From contig OW051495.1 of assembly GCA_932521035.1 (NCBI GenBank), positions 9,424,001 to 9,488,000 on the forward strand: a stretch of 64,000 bases of DNA, in the 5' to 3' direction. Of the stretch, positions 21,470-36,114 are shown one piece after another. The notes beneath the pieces are model-generated. The model was not told the origin of the DNA, made no database searches, and was given only the letters and a program-made list of their open reading frames with translations. A program made the translations under genes and the position numbers. Position 1 is the stretch's first letter, and each line of letters starts with the position of its first letter. This DNA comes from Oscheius dolichura (lineage: Eukaryota; Nematoda; Chromadorea; Rhabditida; Rhabditidae).

Positions 21470-23410
21470 ATGCTTCGGAGGAAGCACTCTGTTGTTGCTG
21501 CTAATGAACCGGCACTGCCGCTGAGGAAGAAGCCGTCGACTACTGCTGCTAACGAGACGGCGCCGAACGCGAGAAAGAAGAAATCTTCGAACACCGACGT
21601 CGGCAAGAAGGAGCCGTCGAAAAGTGATGGAAAGAAGAAGAAGAAGACGAGCTATCCGAAGCCGGAGGGAGAAGGAGTGGTGAAGAAGTTCAAAGGCTTA
21701 TTCAAGCCGAAGGGAAAGTCGAAGAACGGCAAGAATACCAAGGACACGGTGACGGAAGGCGACGCCCCCTCGAAGGCCGTCCTCGGCGACAAGCCCATGC
21801 CGGAGCCCAAGTCGACGAACAAACGGAATAACAAGGACAACACGACCGTCGAGACGAACGCCCCGTCGAAAATGGTGGCCGGGATGAAGGAGAGACAGGA
21901 ACCGTCGAAGGCAGTGAGCAGGGACCCGAAGCTGGAGGACGACCCGAAGGTGGAGAAGAGGAGGGACGGCTCGAGGCAGGAGATGCCGAAGGAGGTGCCG
22001 AAGGAGATGCCGAAGGAGGCGGCCGAGGAGGAGAAGAAGGAGCCGACGACACTGATCGATCTGAACGAGGGAGACGTCCTGATGGGGGAGAAGAACATCG
22101 CCTGGAAGATAGTCCGCGAACTGGGCCGGGGCGGCTTCGGCAAGGTGCACGAGGTCTTCAACGAGGGCGTCAGAGGCGGCGCCCATCTGGCCTGTAAGAC
22201 GGAGGCGAGGAACGAGGACGTGAAGAAGAGGAACCGCCTCCGGCTGAAGATAGAAGTCACCGTGCTGCTGGCCATCTACAACGCGAAGCTGGAGAAGACC
22301 CGCCACTTTGTGGAGCTGATCGACAAGGGCAAGGACAAGGAGCGCGGCCTGAAGTTCGTCGTGATGACGATGCTCGGTCCCAGTCTCCACGAGGTGCGAA
22401 AGAGGGTCTACGACAACAAGAGCTACCCGCAGCCGACTGGCCTCTACGTCGCTCAGCAGGTATTTGACTGGTTTTTAAAGAGAACTGGGATGAGTCCTGA
22501 AACGAATATGCACTCTTGAATTTATAGCGAATTGTCTAAAGATTGGGTACAATGGCTGCTAGACGGCACAGCCGGGTTGTCCCGAGGAAATTGATGGAAT
22601 TGTTCAGATCAGCTTTCCCCGGCTCATCCTGATTTTGGCATTTTCCACTTGAAGGAGTTCCAAAGGTTCCGCTTCGAATTTCGCCCATACCGGGGCCTCT
22701 TTTCTCCCAAATTTAAATAAAAATTCAAGCGGCTACCATATAATGAAATCAACAATTTCCAGACGTTCGAAGCCATCCAGGACTTCCACGAGATTGGCTT
22801 CATCCACCGTGACATCAAGCCGCAGAATTTCGCCATCGGGAAGGGAAGCAACGAGACGGCCATCTACCTCTACGACTTTGGAATATCCCGGAAACTATAC
22901 GACGACAACGGGACGACGCTGAGAAAGGCTCGGGTAGACGGCAAAGTACGGTTCTGTGGAACGCCTCGGTACGCGTCGATCCGGTGTCACGAGGGCCGTG
23001 AGCAGGCGAGGAAAGACGACTTGGAGTCGTGGATCTACATGATGTACGACCTGTTTGACAACGAGAAGGGACTGCGGTGGAAGACGTACAAGCTGGACGA
23101 GCTGGGCAAATACCTCGAGATGAAGAAGAAGTTCATGGGCCAGACGGAAATCACGGCAGAGGAAAAGGCCTGGTACTGCGGCGGCGCCGTGCCGGCCGGC
23201 TTCGACGACATCAAGGGCCTGCTCAAGGATCTCGGCTACGAGTCGCGGCCGCCGTATGAGAAGATCCAGGAGACGATCAACAAGGCCGCCGCCACGTCCG
23301 GTGTGATGCCGTCCAAGTTGGAATGGGTCGGCAAGAATTTCGAGCCGAGCAAGGAAAAGCAGGAGTACAGCCGAGGCGCCCAGCAGCAGAGCGGCTCTGT
23401 CACCCTCTAA
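21470..23410 (+). CDS. CK1-family (TTBK-like) protein kinase with basic N-terminal tail
   Basis: Exons 21470-22459 and 22763-23410 (303-bp intron), 545 residues. The first about 200 residues are Lys/Pro/Ser-rich and disordered, with a KEVPKEMPKEA repeat. The kinase domain follows: glycine loop ELGRGGFGKVHEV, Lys in HLACKTEAR, catalytic loop FIHRDIKPQNFAIG, DFGISRK, and DDLESWIYMMYDL in the middle of the C-lobe, a CK1/TTBK-type arrangement. All catalytic residues (K, HRD, DFG) are present. Nematodes have large expansions of this family, many expressed in sperm. Codons are strikingly G/C-ending compared with neighbouring genes. The start is the first in-frame ATG. Confidence 0.82.
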
Positions 23411-23505
23411 AATTCTCTAATAAAATAAGCAAAGAAATCTCTTAAAGATGGTAATAAAATGTCTAGTGTGTCCTTTTTGTTTTTCTTCTCTTCAAATTCC
23501 CAACA

Positions 23506-23514
23506 AGAATGTAG
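23506..23514 (+). repeat. Target-site duplication, left copy
   Basis: AGAATGTAG stands directly outside the left inverted end; an identical copy stands directly outside the right end at 26232-26240. Confidence 0.8.
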
Positions 23515-23743
23515 GACTCCGGGGACGAATGCCCGCGGGCATTTGTCACAACTCATCATTTTGACGTTCCTGGAGGCTTTCTTTTGTTATTTTTCTTATT
23601 TTACTGTTATTTGTGCTATTTTAATACAATTAGAAGGTGTGAAGTCATTTTTCACACGTAGGAATTGATTTTCCATATTTATTTTTATTTGAATGTACGT
23701 TAAAGAGGGTCTGAATTAAATGGGGGATGATCAACAGTCGAAA

Positions 23744-24541
23744 TTAAATACATTTGTCCGTTGTGAAAACGGTCATATCGTCTAAATATTGCATAATTTT
23801 TTCTTTGTTCAGCGATCCATCCTGAAGGTATGACTGGAACATGTCCATTTTCTCTTGAGCACTTTTCCGTCTTTGTGCGAATTCCGAAGTAAGATCTTTT
23901 TTACCCTGAAAAATTAGTTCAGAGATCTAATAAAAGCAATTTACCTGGCGCAGTTCGAGGTATTTCCTAATTTGTATTTTCTTGAGTGCATCTAATAATG
24001 TGGCCAAATTGGGTCTTTGTTGTTTCAGTTTTCTTTTCAATACTCTAAAACGTATATCACAAACGCTACGTATTAGTCTCACGAGTGAAAACATTCGGCG
24101 CTGGCGATGCGCTCACCCCACATCCGAAAGATGACTTGGATGATGGCATTGGCGTAGCATATCGCCTCTTCATTAAGTAATCCAAAAATACTATTGAGTA
24201 GAACGGCCTACAATTTGTTTCAACTTTTTATTTTTGGGAACAAGTACCTGATCCACAGGGGTATCGCAGATTGTAGGATCCTTATTGGGCAATCCAATAC
24301 AAATAAATACCTAAAAGAGTGTCTGGTTTCTGGTTTTAATGCTAGTTATACCTTTTTCATCCATTGTCGGATTTTTCCGCTCCGTTCGGCCGCTGCTTTC
24401 TGTTTTTCCTCTTTCTTCTGTAGTCGGGGGTTTATACTTCTCAAAAGCAGCTATCCTCTTTCTTTCTATTTTAGTCGGCTTACGAGTGCCTTCTTCAGCC
24501 TTGCTGTGATACATTTTGTAGTGACTCGATCTTTCCATCAC
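23744..24541 (-). CDS. Split gene inside the TIR element, ubiquitin-hydrolase-like Cys box (tentative)
   Basis: Not securely identified. Minus-strand exons read: 24541 to about 24350 (Lys/Glu/Thr-rich); about 24190-24125, whose frame gives IFGLLNEEAICYANAIIQVIF; about 24050-23945 (RPNLATLLDALKKIQIRKYLELRQ); and 23912-23744 (a helical end with FAQRRKSAQEKMDMF). The Cys segment resembles the USP Cys box (GL.N.G.TCY.N..LQ.LF), but no His box or QQDAQEF-like motif follows and the gene is far too short for a USP. The first join does not keep phase in my reading. It may be a captured fragment or a degenerate gene. Confidence 0.3.
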
Positions 24542-24616
24542 TGAAACTGCATATAAAATAAATTCATAGTTAAAGAAGAAAAATGAAGTCTATGTTGAAG
24601 AATCCATATGCAACAA

Positions 24617-24757
24617 GAAGCGAGAATTAACCAGAAGTGCATAAAAAAAGCGTAATAATCGACGCAACAGATGAAAAATACAAAAATAAGCGAGAATTCA
24701 CCAGAAGTGCATAATAAAAGCGTAATAATCGACGCAACAGATGAAAAATACAAAAAT
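24617..24757 (+). repeat. Tandem duplication, two units of about 69 bp
   Basis: Two adjacent units beginning AGCGAGAATT and ending AAAAATACAAAAAT are nearly identical (about 24619-24687 and 24688-24757). They lie inside the TIR element between its two gene fragments. Confidence 0.75.
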
Positions 24758-24836
24758 CATTGCATAGCTTTGCGAGGAACGCGTACTGATATCCCCCGCG
24801 TTGATTCACTTCATTCATACATTTTCTCCTACTACG

Positions 24837-25830
24837 ATGAAGCAACTCTGGGAATTTGTCTCCAAATGGGGTCAACCGTCTGTGGCTGCCGACAAAGTGC
24901 AACTGGTCAACTTCAATATGACCATGGGCCTGCTGATTATTGGTGGATTAGGAGTAGCAGCGTCACAGTGAGTTTAAACAGAGCATGGAAACAGTCTCTT
25001 TAGGACATACGGTGCATTAGACTTCAGCTGCGTAATACCGTCAGACAGTTCCCCAGGAAGACAACATTCTTCGGATACTAAGTGTTATTATAAGCCGTTA
25101 GAGCTGAGAGAGTGGGCGCCGCATGGGACATACCGAATAAAGGTGACTCTTTCTCCATGATTCCTATTACTTTTTTTAGAATATCGTGAGAAATTACCCA
25201 TATTTAATGTATTATATGGTCTACTGTGCTTGTCCAAACATTTTGGCACTTCCAAGTCAGTAGAACAGGTAAATTTCTGCTGTTCTTCTTGAAATGCCAA
25301 CCTTCCAATTTCAAGCAAGCATTGAGCGATATTTTGGAAACATCCAACTGGGGTATTCTGGAGAGGCTACTACTGCGGTCTTCGAGAACCTCACCGATAA
25401 ATTCATCTCTCTTACTTACGAAGAATTTGAGGTATGCAGGATGCCGGATCATATCTCAACTTAATTTCTTTTTCAGAAACGAGCTCTTATGTAGCCGAAT
25501 TGTCAGCCAGCTATATTACACCCTCATAGGGATCATCTCTATTCTTGTAGTTAACAAAGCAGTCAGCAAAAGCTTTTTCTCTTCATGAGCTCTCCAGGTA
25601 AGCATTCTAACTTCCCCTACCCCGAACTCTCCCAGACAGTCCTTCATGTGTTACAAGAACGGGAATACTCCCGAGTTCGTGATGACCGTCTCATATCTAG
25701 GACCAGGTGAGCAACAATAGACTCAATTATTGATGACCACTTCAGACGGAGTGTACATTCTTGCCCAAGTAGAGCGCTTGATCACTAGGCAATTTGCTTC
25801 TGATCACTACCGTTTTCGAACGTCTAACTG
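24837..25830 (+). pseudogene. Innexin-like partial gene inside the TIR element
   Basis: Exons 24837-24967 and 25004-25142 splice cleanly. They give a TM1-like segment (MGLLIIGGLGVAASQTYG) and an extracellular-loop-like region with two Cys (DFSCVIPSD ... KCYY). A frame from 25180 gives a TM2-like RNYPYLMYYMVYC, then a stop. Further downstream a frame from about 25480 gives NELLCSRIVSQLYYTLIGIISIL (TM4-like), and near 25700-25830 a YLGPDGVYILAQV segment like the innexin C-terminal LGPDGVFLLRLI. Order and spacing match innexins, but TM3 and the second loop could not be read without breaking frame, so it is treated as a degenerate or captured copy. Confidence 0.45.
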
Positions 25831-26317
25831 ATAAGAATTGGAACATGGACATCGAAGGTGTTTAAAAGAAATTCATCACAAATCCTTTCACATTCTACAC
25901 ATTCCACAATTCCATACATTGTAATTCTATTGAAATTTTAACCGTTATAAATAAAGAATTCAAACACAAGCAAATAAATGGACAGTCAGAAAAAGAATGC
26001 CATGCATTCTAGGAAATTGAGTCAATTCTTACACGCCAGAAATGGCTCCACCTTGTGAAAATGACACAAGTAACAGCATAATATGTTTGGACGGACTCCG
26101 ATCATCCTACCCTAATAACGGACATAAGTCTGTGTGTCTGTCTGTCGTCTGTGGCCGCCGGACGCATACTAGTTTTATGAGAATGGAAAATCAATTTCTC
26201 CAAAAGCCCGCGGGCATTCGTCCCCGGAGTCAGAATGTAGTCACCCTTTGAAAGAACGAAAGAGCACTTCCTTTCTCAACAAAACTCGTAACAATTCGGA
26301 AAATTGATTCAATTTAT

Positions 26318-27035
26318 TCAAGTCAAATTCTTAGGTCGCGATTCGATCCATTTCTTAATTTCCGGAATGTTGTGAACCTTCTGGATGAGGGCTTCGATTT
26401 CAGGGAAGCCGGCAGTAAGACCCGGATAGTAGTGCTTCACAATGGATACGTGTTCCGCGACGATTAGGTCGGCAAAAGTCAAACCACTACCGACGAGGAA
26501 GCCTAGAGCGGGGAGAAGGGTTCTTTAGCTTGGAGTAAACTGACCAGAAGGATTCTTTCGAAGATACTTGGTCAAATAGCCGAAATATTGATCCCTAGCC
26601 GGGATGAGGACTTCGTTCTTGGCTTTTTCCAGTTCCTCGGGCGTTTTGGGCACTACCCCAATGGCCGAATAGAAATACGGCTTGATATCCGTGTAATAAT
26701 CTTTGAATTGGTCGGCCAAGGCGTCGACAAGAGCCTCTTCCAAGGGAGTCTTCCCCGCGTGGCCTGTCTTCCTAGCCACGAAGCGAGCAATGGCCACGGA
26801 TTGGGGAATCTGATGCCCATCAACTTCCAGTACAGGCATCTGGCCGAATGGCATCTCTACAATTTATTTATGGTAAAATAAAAATAATAAAATTAGCCTT
26901 ACTATCTTTGTATTGAGGCCATTGCTCGCCGTTGATTCGAATATCTTCGAAAGGAATATTTCCCAGCTTGAACAGTTGGCGAACAATGTCGCCCAACCCA
27001 CGGGCATCGAAATAGTAGAACTTGTAGTCGGGCAT
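26318..27035 (-). CDS. Glutathione S-transferase, sigma/nematode type
   Basis: Exons, minus: 27035-26903, 26856-26545, 26502-26318; phases fit, about 209 residues, normal for the family. The N-terminal thioredoxin-like domain starts MPDYKFYYFDARGLGDIVRQLF, with the catalytic Tyr in the YYFDARG segment, then EQWPQYKD and the GSH-binding MPFGQMPVLEVDG...QSVAIARFVAR. The helical domain contains LTFADLIVAEH and PEIEALIQKVHNIPEIKKWIESRP. It conjugates glutathione to electrophiles in the cytosol. The ORF continues naturally to TGA. The right end of the TIR element lies about 80 bp behind its stop. Confidence 0.88.
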
Positions 27036-27634
27036 GATTGGAAATGGGGAAGAGGAGAGGGCAGGACTCTACTGATGGACTATTTATATGAACGAATTGT
27101 CAGCGAAAATAGCGAGATAGAGAGGGCAAGATCAAAGACCGCCGTGAATTGTCAGCACAGCGGCCGGTAAATAAGAATCAATGGGCGACTCCCTCTAATT
27201 GTTTGAATTCTCGATCTATGCATCCTGTTGTTGGTTATTCATTGTGTAACAATTCTAGAAATATGAAGATTTTAAAATTTTTGTGAAAAGAATAGAAAAA
27301 GAACGGGAGAAAAGCGGGGGGACGATAACACGAGAGAGAGGTTCTTATTTGATCGGCTTGGCTACCCAGTCATATTTCTACCGTACTCTTAACACGGCGA
27401 CAAGCCCAGCTCGGAGGAGGAGAAGAGGAACGACTCGAAACAGGAGGTCCCGAAGGAGAAGCAGGATTCAGTGAAGGAAGTGGCAAAAGGAGAAGAAAAC
27501 AATGAAACGGCCTAAATGGAGATGTTGAAGACGCCTGCGGTCCACCGGTTGCCAAACCCGAATAATAATTATACATCCTTGAACAAAGTTGTAAATGTCT
27601 TGCCTATGAAATTTTATTGTAGTCTAGTAGCACA
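27036..27634. other. Intergenic region
   Basis: Lies between the GST 5' end and the PIN1 3' end, both on the minus strand. An Arg-codon-rich purine stretch lies near 27410-27475, but no gene is supported. Confidence 0.4.
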
Positions 27635-28353
27635 TTAAGAAATTCGGTATATTATATGCAGGCCTGAATCTGTGTCGACGACTTCGCTCATTTCACCGAC
27701 ATCTAAGGCAAATGCAGCGTCTTCGAAGGGCTTTTGCATTGATCTTCTACCAAATTTCTGAAACATTAGAGTAAAGGAAACAAAAAAAGGAACTAACTCC
27801 AAGATCTCCGTAATTTTTAGCTGAGCTGCAGTCGCTGTATTCTTTTGCAAGATTTTTAAATGTGTCATATGGATCGTTTGCTTCTTTGATATCATTGATG
27901 TATTCTGAAAAACATAGACTACAACTAGAATAAATTTGAAAACGAACGTTCTAGAATATGACGAGCATCTTCCTTTGAACGGGTAATCTTATCAGATCGC
28001 CAACTAGATGGACGACGACTACCTGCATGCTTTACTAATAGATGGGCGCATTGTACTTCATCGAGATCATATCCCTAAAAATTATTTTATTATTGATAAT
28101 AACCAGCTGCCTACTTTAACGAAAGCCGGCTCAGCAGGGCGCTCCCATTGGGTTCTTCCAGTGGCCATGTTGAAGTAGTACGGAGCATCTGAGAATATTT
28201 ATACGGGATCGAACAAATACAATGTAAAGCATGCCTTTAGTTGTAGGATTGAAAAAATGCACGCCAAAAAAAGATGCTAATTAATAATTACTAACTGTTT
28301 GTGCGACTCATTCTCTTCTCCCATCCTGCTGGTAGATCGGCTTCTTCTGACAT
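27635..28353 (-). CDS. pinn-1: Peptidyl-prolyl isomerase PIN1
   Basis: Exons, minus: 28353-28296, 28188-28115, 28074-27948, 27904-27798, 27757-27635; 162 residues, the usual PIN1 length. The N-terminal WW domain ([31 protein letters not shown]) binds phospho-Ser/Thr-Pro. The parvulin domain has [19 protein letters not shown] (His and the Arg pair of the phosphate pocket), [10 protein letters not shown] (catalytic Cys), GDLG and [12 protein letters not shown]. It is a nuclear regulator of proline-directed phosphorylation. A TTTTTCAG acceptor lies 9 bases before the ATG, a likely trans-splice site. Divergent from the DDX46 gene across a 434-bp promoter region. Confidence 0.93.
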
Positions 28354-28787
28354 CGCTTTTATCTGAAAAAAGAAATTAGAGATCAGTAACATGTAAAGAA
28401 GTAATGCATAACAGAAGCAAACACAGAACATGAAATTGCAATAAAAACAAAGCAATTTCCTCCTTACAAACATATTTTTTCATTGAAAACAACAAAATAA
28501 CTGCTTCCGAAAACAAAGCTGAACTAAATGAGAACAGCCTGCATTCAAGTCACCAACCCCGTCCTGTCCAATTGCTCAAATGAACTTTTTTTTCTTCAAA
28601 AGAAGAAGCTTTCCCGGGAAGCATGTTTTCAATGTGACGCCGAGTACGTAATTTCGAAAGTCGCTTGGCCTAATTTGTGTACGATTCGTTGATCTGTACT
28701 ATTTGCGTTTTTCTTTGTCTTGTCGTCTTTATGTACTCTTTTTTCTCTTCAAACATAATAATATTTGCCATTTCAGCCACTTTCCAA
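28354..28787. promoter_or_regulatory. Divergent promoter region PIN1 / DDX46
   Basis: 434 bp separate the two start codons, which point away from each other. Acceptor-like TTTCAG sequences precede both ATGs (before PIN1 at about 28363 and before DDX46 at about 28776), consistent with outrons. No specific factor site is claimed. Confidence 0.5.
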
Positions 28788-32758
<3,971 letters not shown>

Positions 32759-33020
32759 CAATTGCTATGTCTTTATTTATATTTGTCAAAATTGTAAGAT
32801 TTATCATCAATAAATGCACTATTTGCTCCAGTAGAACGCCCTGCGGGTATGTTGTTTCTCGCAGCTGTTGACTAGCGAGCCTTATCGATTGACGGGGGTG
32901 GACGCAGGGTGTAATGCGTAGGGACATCGTTACTGCGCTGAGGGTCTCTTCTCTCCCCAATTTCTTCCTATTTCTCCTATCTTCTTCTGATTTTTTTTTC
33001 AAAAATAAGGGATTTTAGTC
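32759..33020. other. Short intergenic region DDX46 to parvin
   Basis: AATAAA lies about 50 bp behind the DDX46 stop (near 32810), and a GATTTTAG acceptor lies just before the parvin ATG. The roughly 260-bp distance between same-strand genes would allow an operon, but nothing proves it. Confidence 0.4.
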
Positions 33021-34856
33021 ATGTCCACCCTTGGCCGCAGGACTCCCGGCCCTTCTGATACCATGAAAAGCAAGAAGGTTTATAATTATTATGTTTTTTC
33101 ATTTTATTTTAATGCAGAGCGATTCTTTCATGGATAAATTGTCTGGAACCTTGACAAGGAAGAAGAAACCTCAACCACAGGAAGACGGGCATCCGGGGCA
33201 ATTGGAACACGAGGAAAATGAGGCGGATGAGGTATTATTTTATTAATTTTATGTAAAAATAATAAATTTAGGTAGAATATGAAGGTAGAGAAGCCCTAGA
33301 AGCAGCTACAATTCCTCGATTGGCTAAGGATATTCACGTTGAAGAGGGTGGGTCATCGCTTTCCATAAATAAGCAGTCAATTTCATGTTTTCTTTATTTT
33401 TTGAGCAAATACGAAGATAAAATACCAAACAAATAAATTTAGGGGAAATTCGTCGTTTTCTGACTCGGGAATCGCACGACGATCCCCGTTATAAGGATTT
33501 GAAGCGCCTTCTGATCTATTGGCTCAATGAAGAGCTTGCCGAAGAGCGTATCGTCGTCCGAGACCTCCAGGAAGACCTGTACGACGGTCAGATTATCCAA
33601 CGCCTCATTGAGAAGCTCCAAAATATTCGGGTAAGTAAAAACAGAAATAAAATAAAAGATCATAATGGTTTTAGATTGAAGTACCGGAAGTGTCCCAATC
33701 AGATCGGGGGCAGAAGGAAAAGCTCCAGATAATTATCGCCACTGTTGATAGAATTCTACTGGCTAATCAAGGAGCAGAAAAGGGATGGACTGATGAGCTT
33801 ATCCACCAGAAGGTATGCCCCGAATAGCATGATTACTACATTCGTCCCATTTCTTCCAAAAGCGCTCGATTTCTTCCCAACGAGATGCCAATTTGGTGTC
33901 CAAAATAGAAGCAGACTACTTTTTGTGCACTGCTGATTCGCTTGAATATGTGGAACAGAAAACAGAAATTAAAAAAGAAAAATAATAAGAATAACTACAA
34001 ATACAAACGAAAATAACAAAACTTAGACAATTTCACGCCCGAAAGGGAGAGCTCAGCGCATTATCAGTTCGAAAATTCCATTTTGAAGCCGATTCAGAAA
34101 CCAAAGGATTTCTATCCACTTACCGTATCCACATTATTCTCCCTCATTCAGGATATCGTAGCCATCATCAAACTCCTCGTCTCCCTGGTCCTCCACTACC
34201 GCGCCCCCATCCGTCTTCCAGAATTCGTCTCCGTCAAGGTCTAACCAGTAATTTGATTAAAGAATTATGATTTTAAGATGATCGTGGCCACAAAGACCCA
34301 AGGCCATACCCGTACAGAATACGTCAACGAACAGTTGACCACGACCCAGGAGGAGCTGGGACCGAAGGGGGAGAGAGACGCCTTCGACACTCTCTTCGAC
34401 TACGGACCGGACAAACTCTCCCACGTGAAGTCATCCCTTCTGGCCTTCTGTAACAAACACTTGAACAAGATCAACCTCGAGGCACTGTACCCCACACAGT
34501 TCGTGATTATTGGAGCAATTTCAGGTGAATGATCTGGATGCCCAATTCCAGGATGGGGTATTCTTGGTCCTGTTGATGGGATTGTTGGAGGGATACTTCG
34601 TCCCGCTTCATTCATTCCATCTGCAGGCTTCCACTTATGAGGAGAAGGTAAAGAACGTTCAGTTCGCTTACAAGCTGATGACCGAAGCTGGACTGCCCAA
34701 GCCAAGAAGCAGAGTTCAGGACATTGCCAACGGGGACTTGAAGGCAAGTTTAAAGGCTTTTCCGCCACTCACCGTCTGCTTACTTCAGTAATCCTCCCAT
34801 TTCAGAGTACTCTCCGCCTCCTGCATCTCCTCTTCACCAAATACAAGCACGTCTAG
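33021..34856 (+). CDS. pat-6: Parvin / actopaxin
   Basis: Exons 33021-33077, 33118-33231, 33272-33347, 33443-33630, 33675-33812, 34152-34238, 34278-34481, 34525-34743, 34806-34856; 377 residues, about the length of nematode PAT-6. It links integrin-linked kinase and PINCH to actin at muscle attachment sites. Two calponin-homology domains are visible: DPRYKDLKRLLIYWLNEELAEERIVV...VRDLQEDLYDGQ (CH1) and HVKSSLLAFCNKHLNKINLE...DGVFLVLLMGLLEGYFVPLHSF (CH2), ending STLRLLHLLFTKYKHV. Frame requires two GC-AG introns: a consensus AAG|GCAAGT after exon 8 and a weaker GAG|GCACTG after exon 7. Confidence 0.92.
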
Positions 34857-36114
34857 GACGGGTCGGGAGAACGGCAGACCTCTGCTCCGGCCACTTCCAC
34901 CGTCGACAATTGTTACCTTCTAGACCCCTTCGATTTCCCCTCTATTGCTTCGTTACCCTCTTCTAATCAGCTCCTCCCTCCACTGCCCGTTCTCCCATAC
35001 TGCCTTATCCAATTTTGCCTTTTTCAAGCTTTATTCTCTTTCCCATTATGGTGCTTATTTTATATAGGGCAGGCGGTTCCGGGAAGCCTTCTGGCTCTAA
35101 ACGGCGGAGATTATTTTAGCGGGGATTCGGAACCGCCTGCTTGTGCCTGGCAGAGACTGGAATGGTTTCCTCATTCTTTTTGAATTCAAAGGTTGCTTGG
35201 TTTTGCTGCGTCCGGCGCTAAAACGGGGCAGGACTCTATTCAAAAAGAAGAAAACAATCCTCCTTCTACAGGCCACACACAAATCTATTCTAATCATCAG
35301 ACCGTTTGCAATATGCTTCGATAAATCTTTCCAAACGTCTTCCCTCCAGGCCTGTCTCAAATTCGCAACAACTAAAACAAATACAATAAGACTACTACTA
35401 CAAGGGTCTCACTATTTCCGCAATTCTTTCGTCCCTCCTCCTTCTCTTCTCTGCCAGCCATCTAGAGGACAACCACCAGCCACGGAGAAGGTCAAAGAAT
35501 CAAAGAAGCAGCAGCAAACCTTGAAAAGAAGATAGAAAATATGGGCCACTGCGGCTCAACGAGAGTGCTGAACTTGCCAAGAAGCAGAGCCAGGACCCCA
35601 TTCCGCGAGTGGGAGGCTGCCGGGAGAGGCGGATTTTCCCATTGACGCGTCGTTTTTGGCTGAACCCTATCCCTTTTTGATGAAAGATAGCATTGGTTTG
35701 CATATTTTTTTTGGAAAAGTGACAACATGACCTTTTGGCAGAAGAAGACGACGAAGCGAAGAGGGATGGCTGACTGACGGAGAAGACATTTGGGCTAGAC
35801 ACGAGTGACAGGAATGGCGGGGCATTTTACTCGTCGACTTGACAAGATCTGGTAAACTGCTTTTTCTACGGCGAGTTCCAAGAATTAGCCGACTTTTTCA
35901 ATGGATAGCCGGGTACAATTTTCTCCCAAACACGATAATCAGCACCAGTCGTATAAGACTGTAATGTGATGTGTGCCACCGCAGCGACATTTCAAGGCTG
36001 GTCAGTGCAGATAAACTGAACTTCACCTTTTTCCTTTGTTTCCAACCGACTGGAGTTCTTTTTACTGTTTACACTTTCATAAACACCCCTGTATTCTCCA
36101 GTATACTTTCAGAA
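34857..36114. other. Intergenic region with a long-stem inverted repeat
   Basis: No gene is supported. Near its left side, 35069-35081 and 35128-35140 form a perfect 13-bp inverted repeat with a 46-base loop. Confidence 0.5.
35069..35140. repeat. 13-bp perfect inverted repeat, 46-base loop
   Basis: GCAGGCGGTTCCG at 35069-35081 and its exact reverse complement at 35128-35140. It lies about 210 bp behind the parvin stop codon and could form a hairpin in a long 3' UTR or be a transposon relic. Confidence 0.7.

Larger units (their letters stand above)
23515..26231. mobile_element. 2.7-kb TIR DNA transposon carrying gene fragments
   Basis: The two ends are perfect 26-bp inverted repeats (23515-23540 and 26206-26231) starting GACTCCGGGGACGAATGCCC; the inner ten bases are themselves a palindrome. 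The element is flanked by an exact 9-bp direct repeat AGAATGTAG. Nine-base target duplications are typical of Mutator-like elements and also occur in Merlin. No transposase motif was recognised inside; instead there is an innexin-like partial gene (plus) and a small split gene (minus). It therefore looks non-autonomous, perhaps of Pack-MULE type. Two intact ends and an unmutated target duplication suggest a recent insertion. Confidence 0.8.

Noticed and set aside
21652-22390. Long minus-strand ORFs of 207 and 230 codons opposite the kinase
   Set aside because: They arise from the G/C-ending codons of the kinase; composition is low-complexity Ser/Pro or Arg/Leu and no motif is present.
24837-25142. 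Gap-junction gene as a fully functional innexin
   Set aside because: TM3 and the second extracellular loop could not be read and a stop follows the TM2-like segment.
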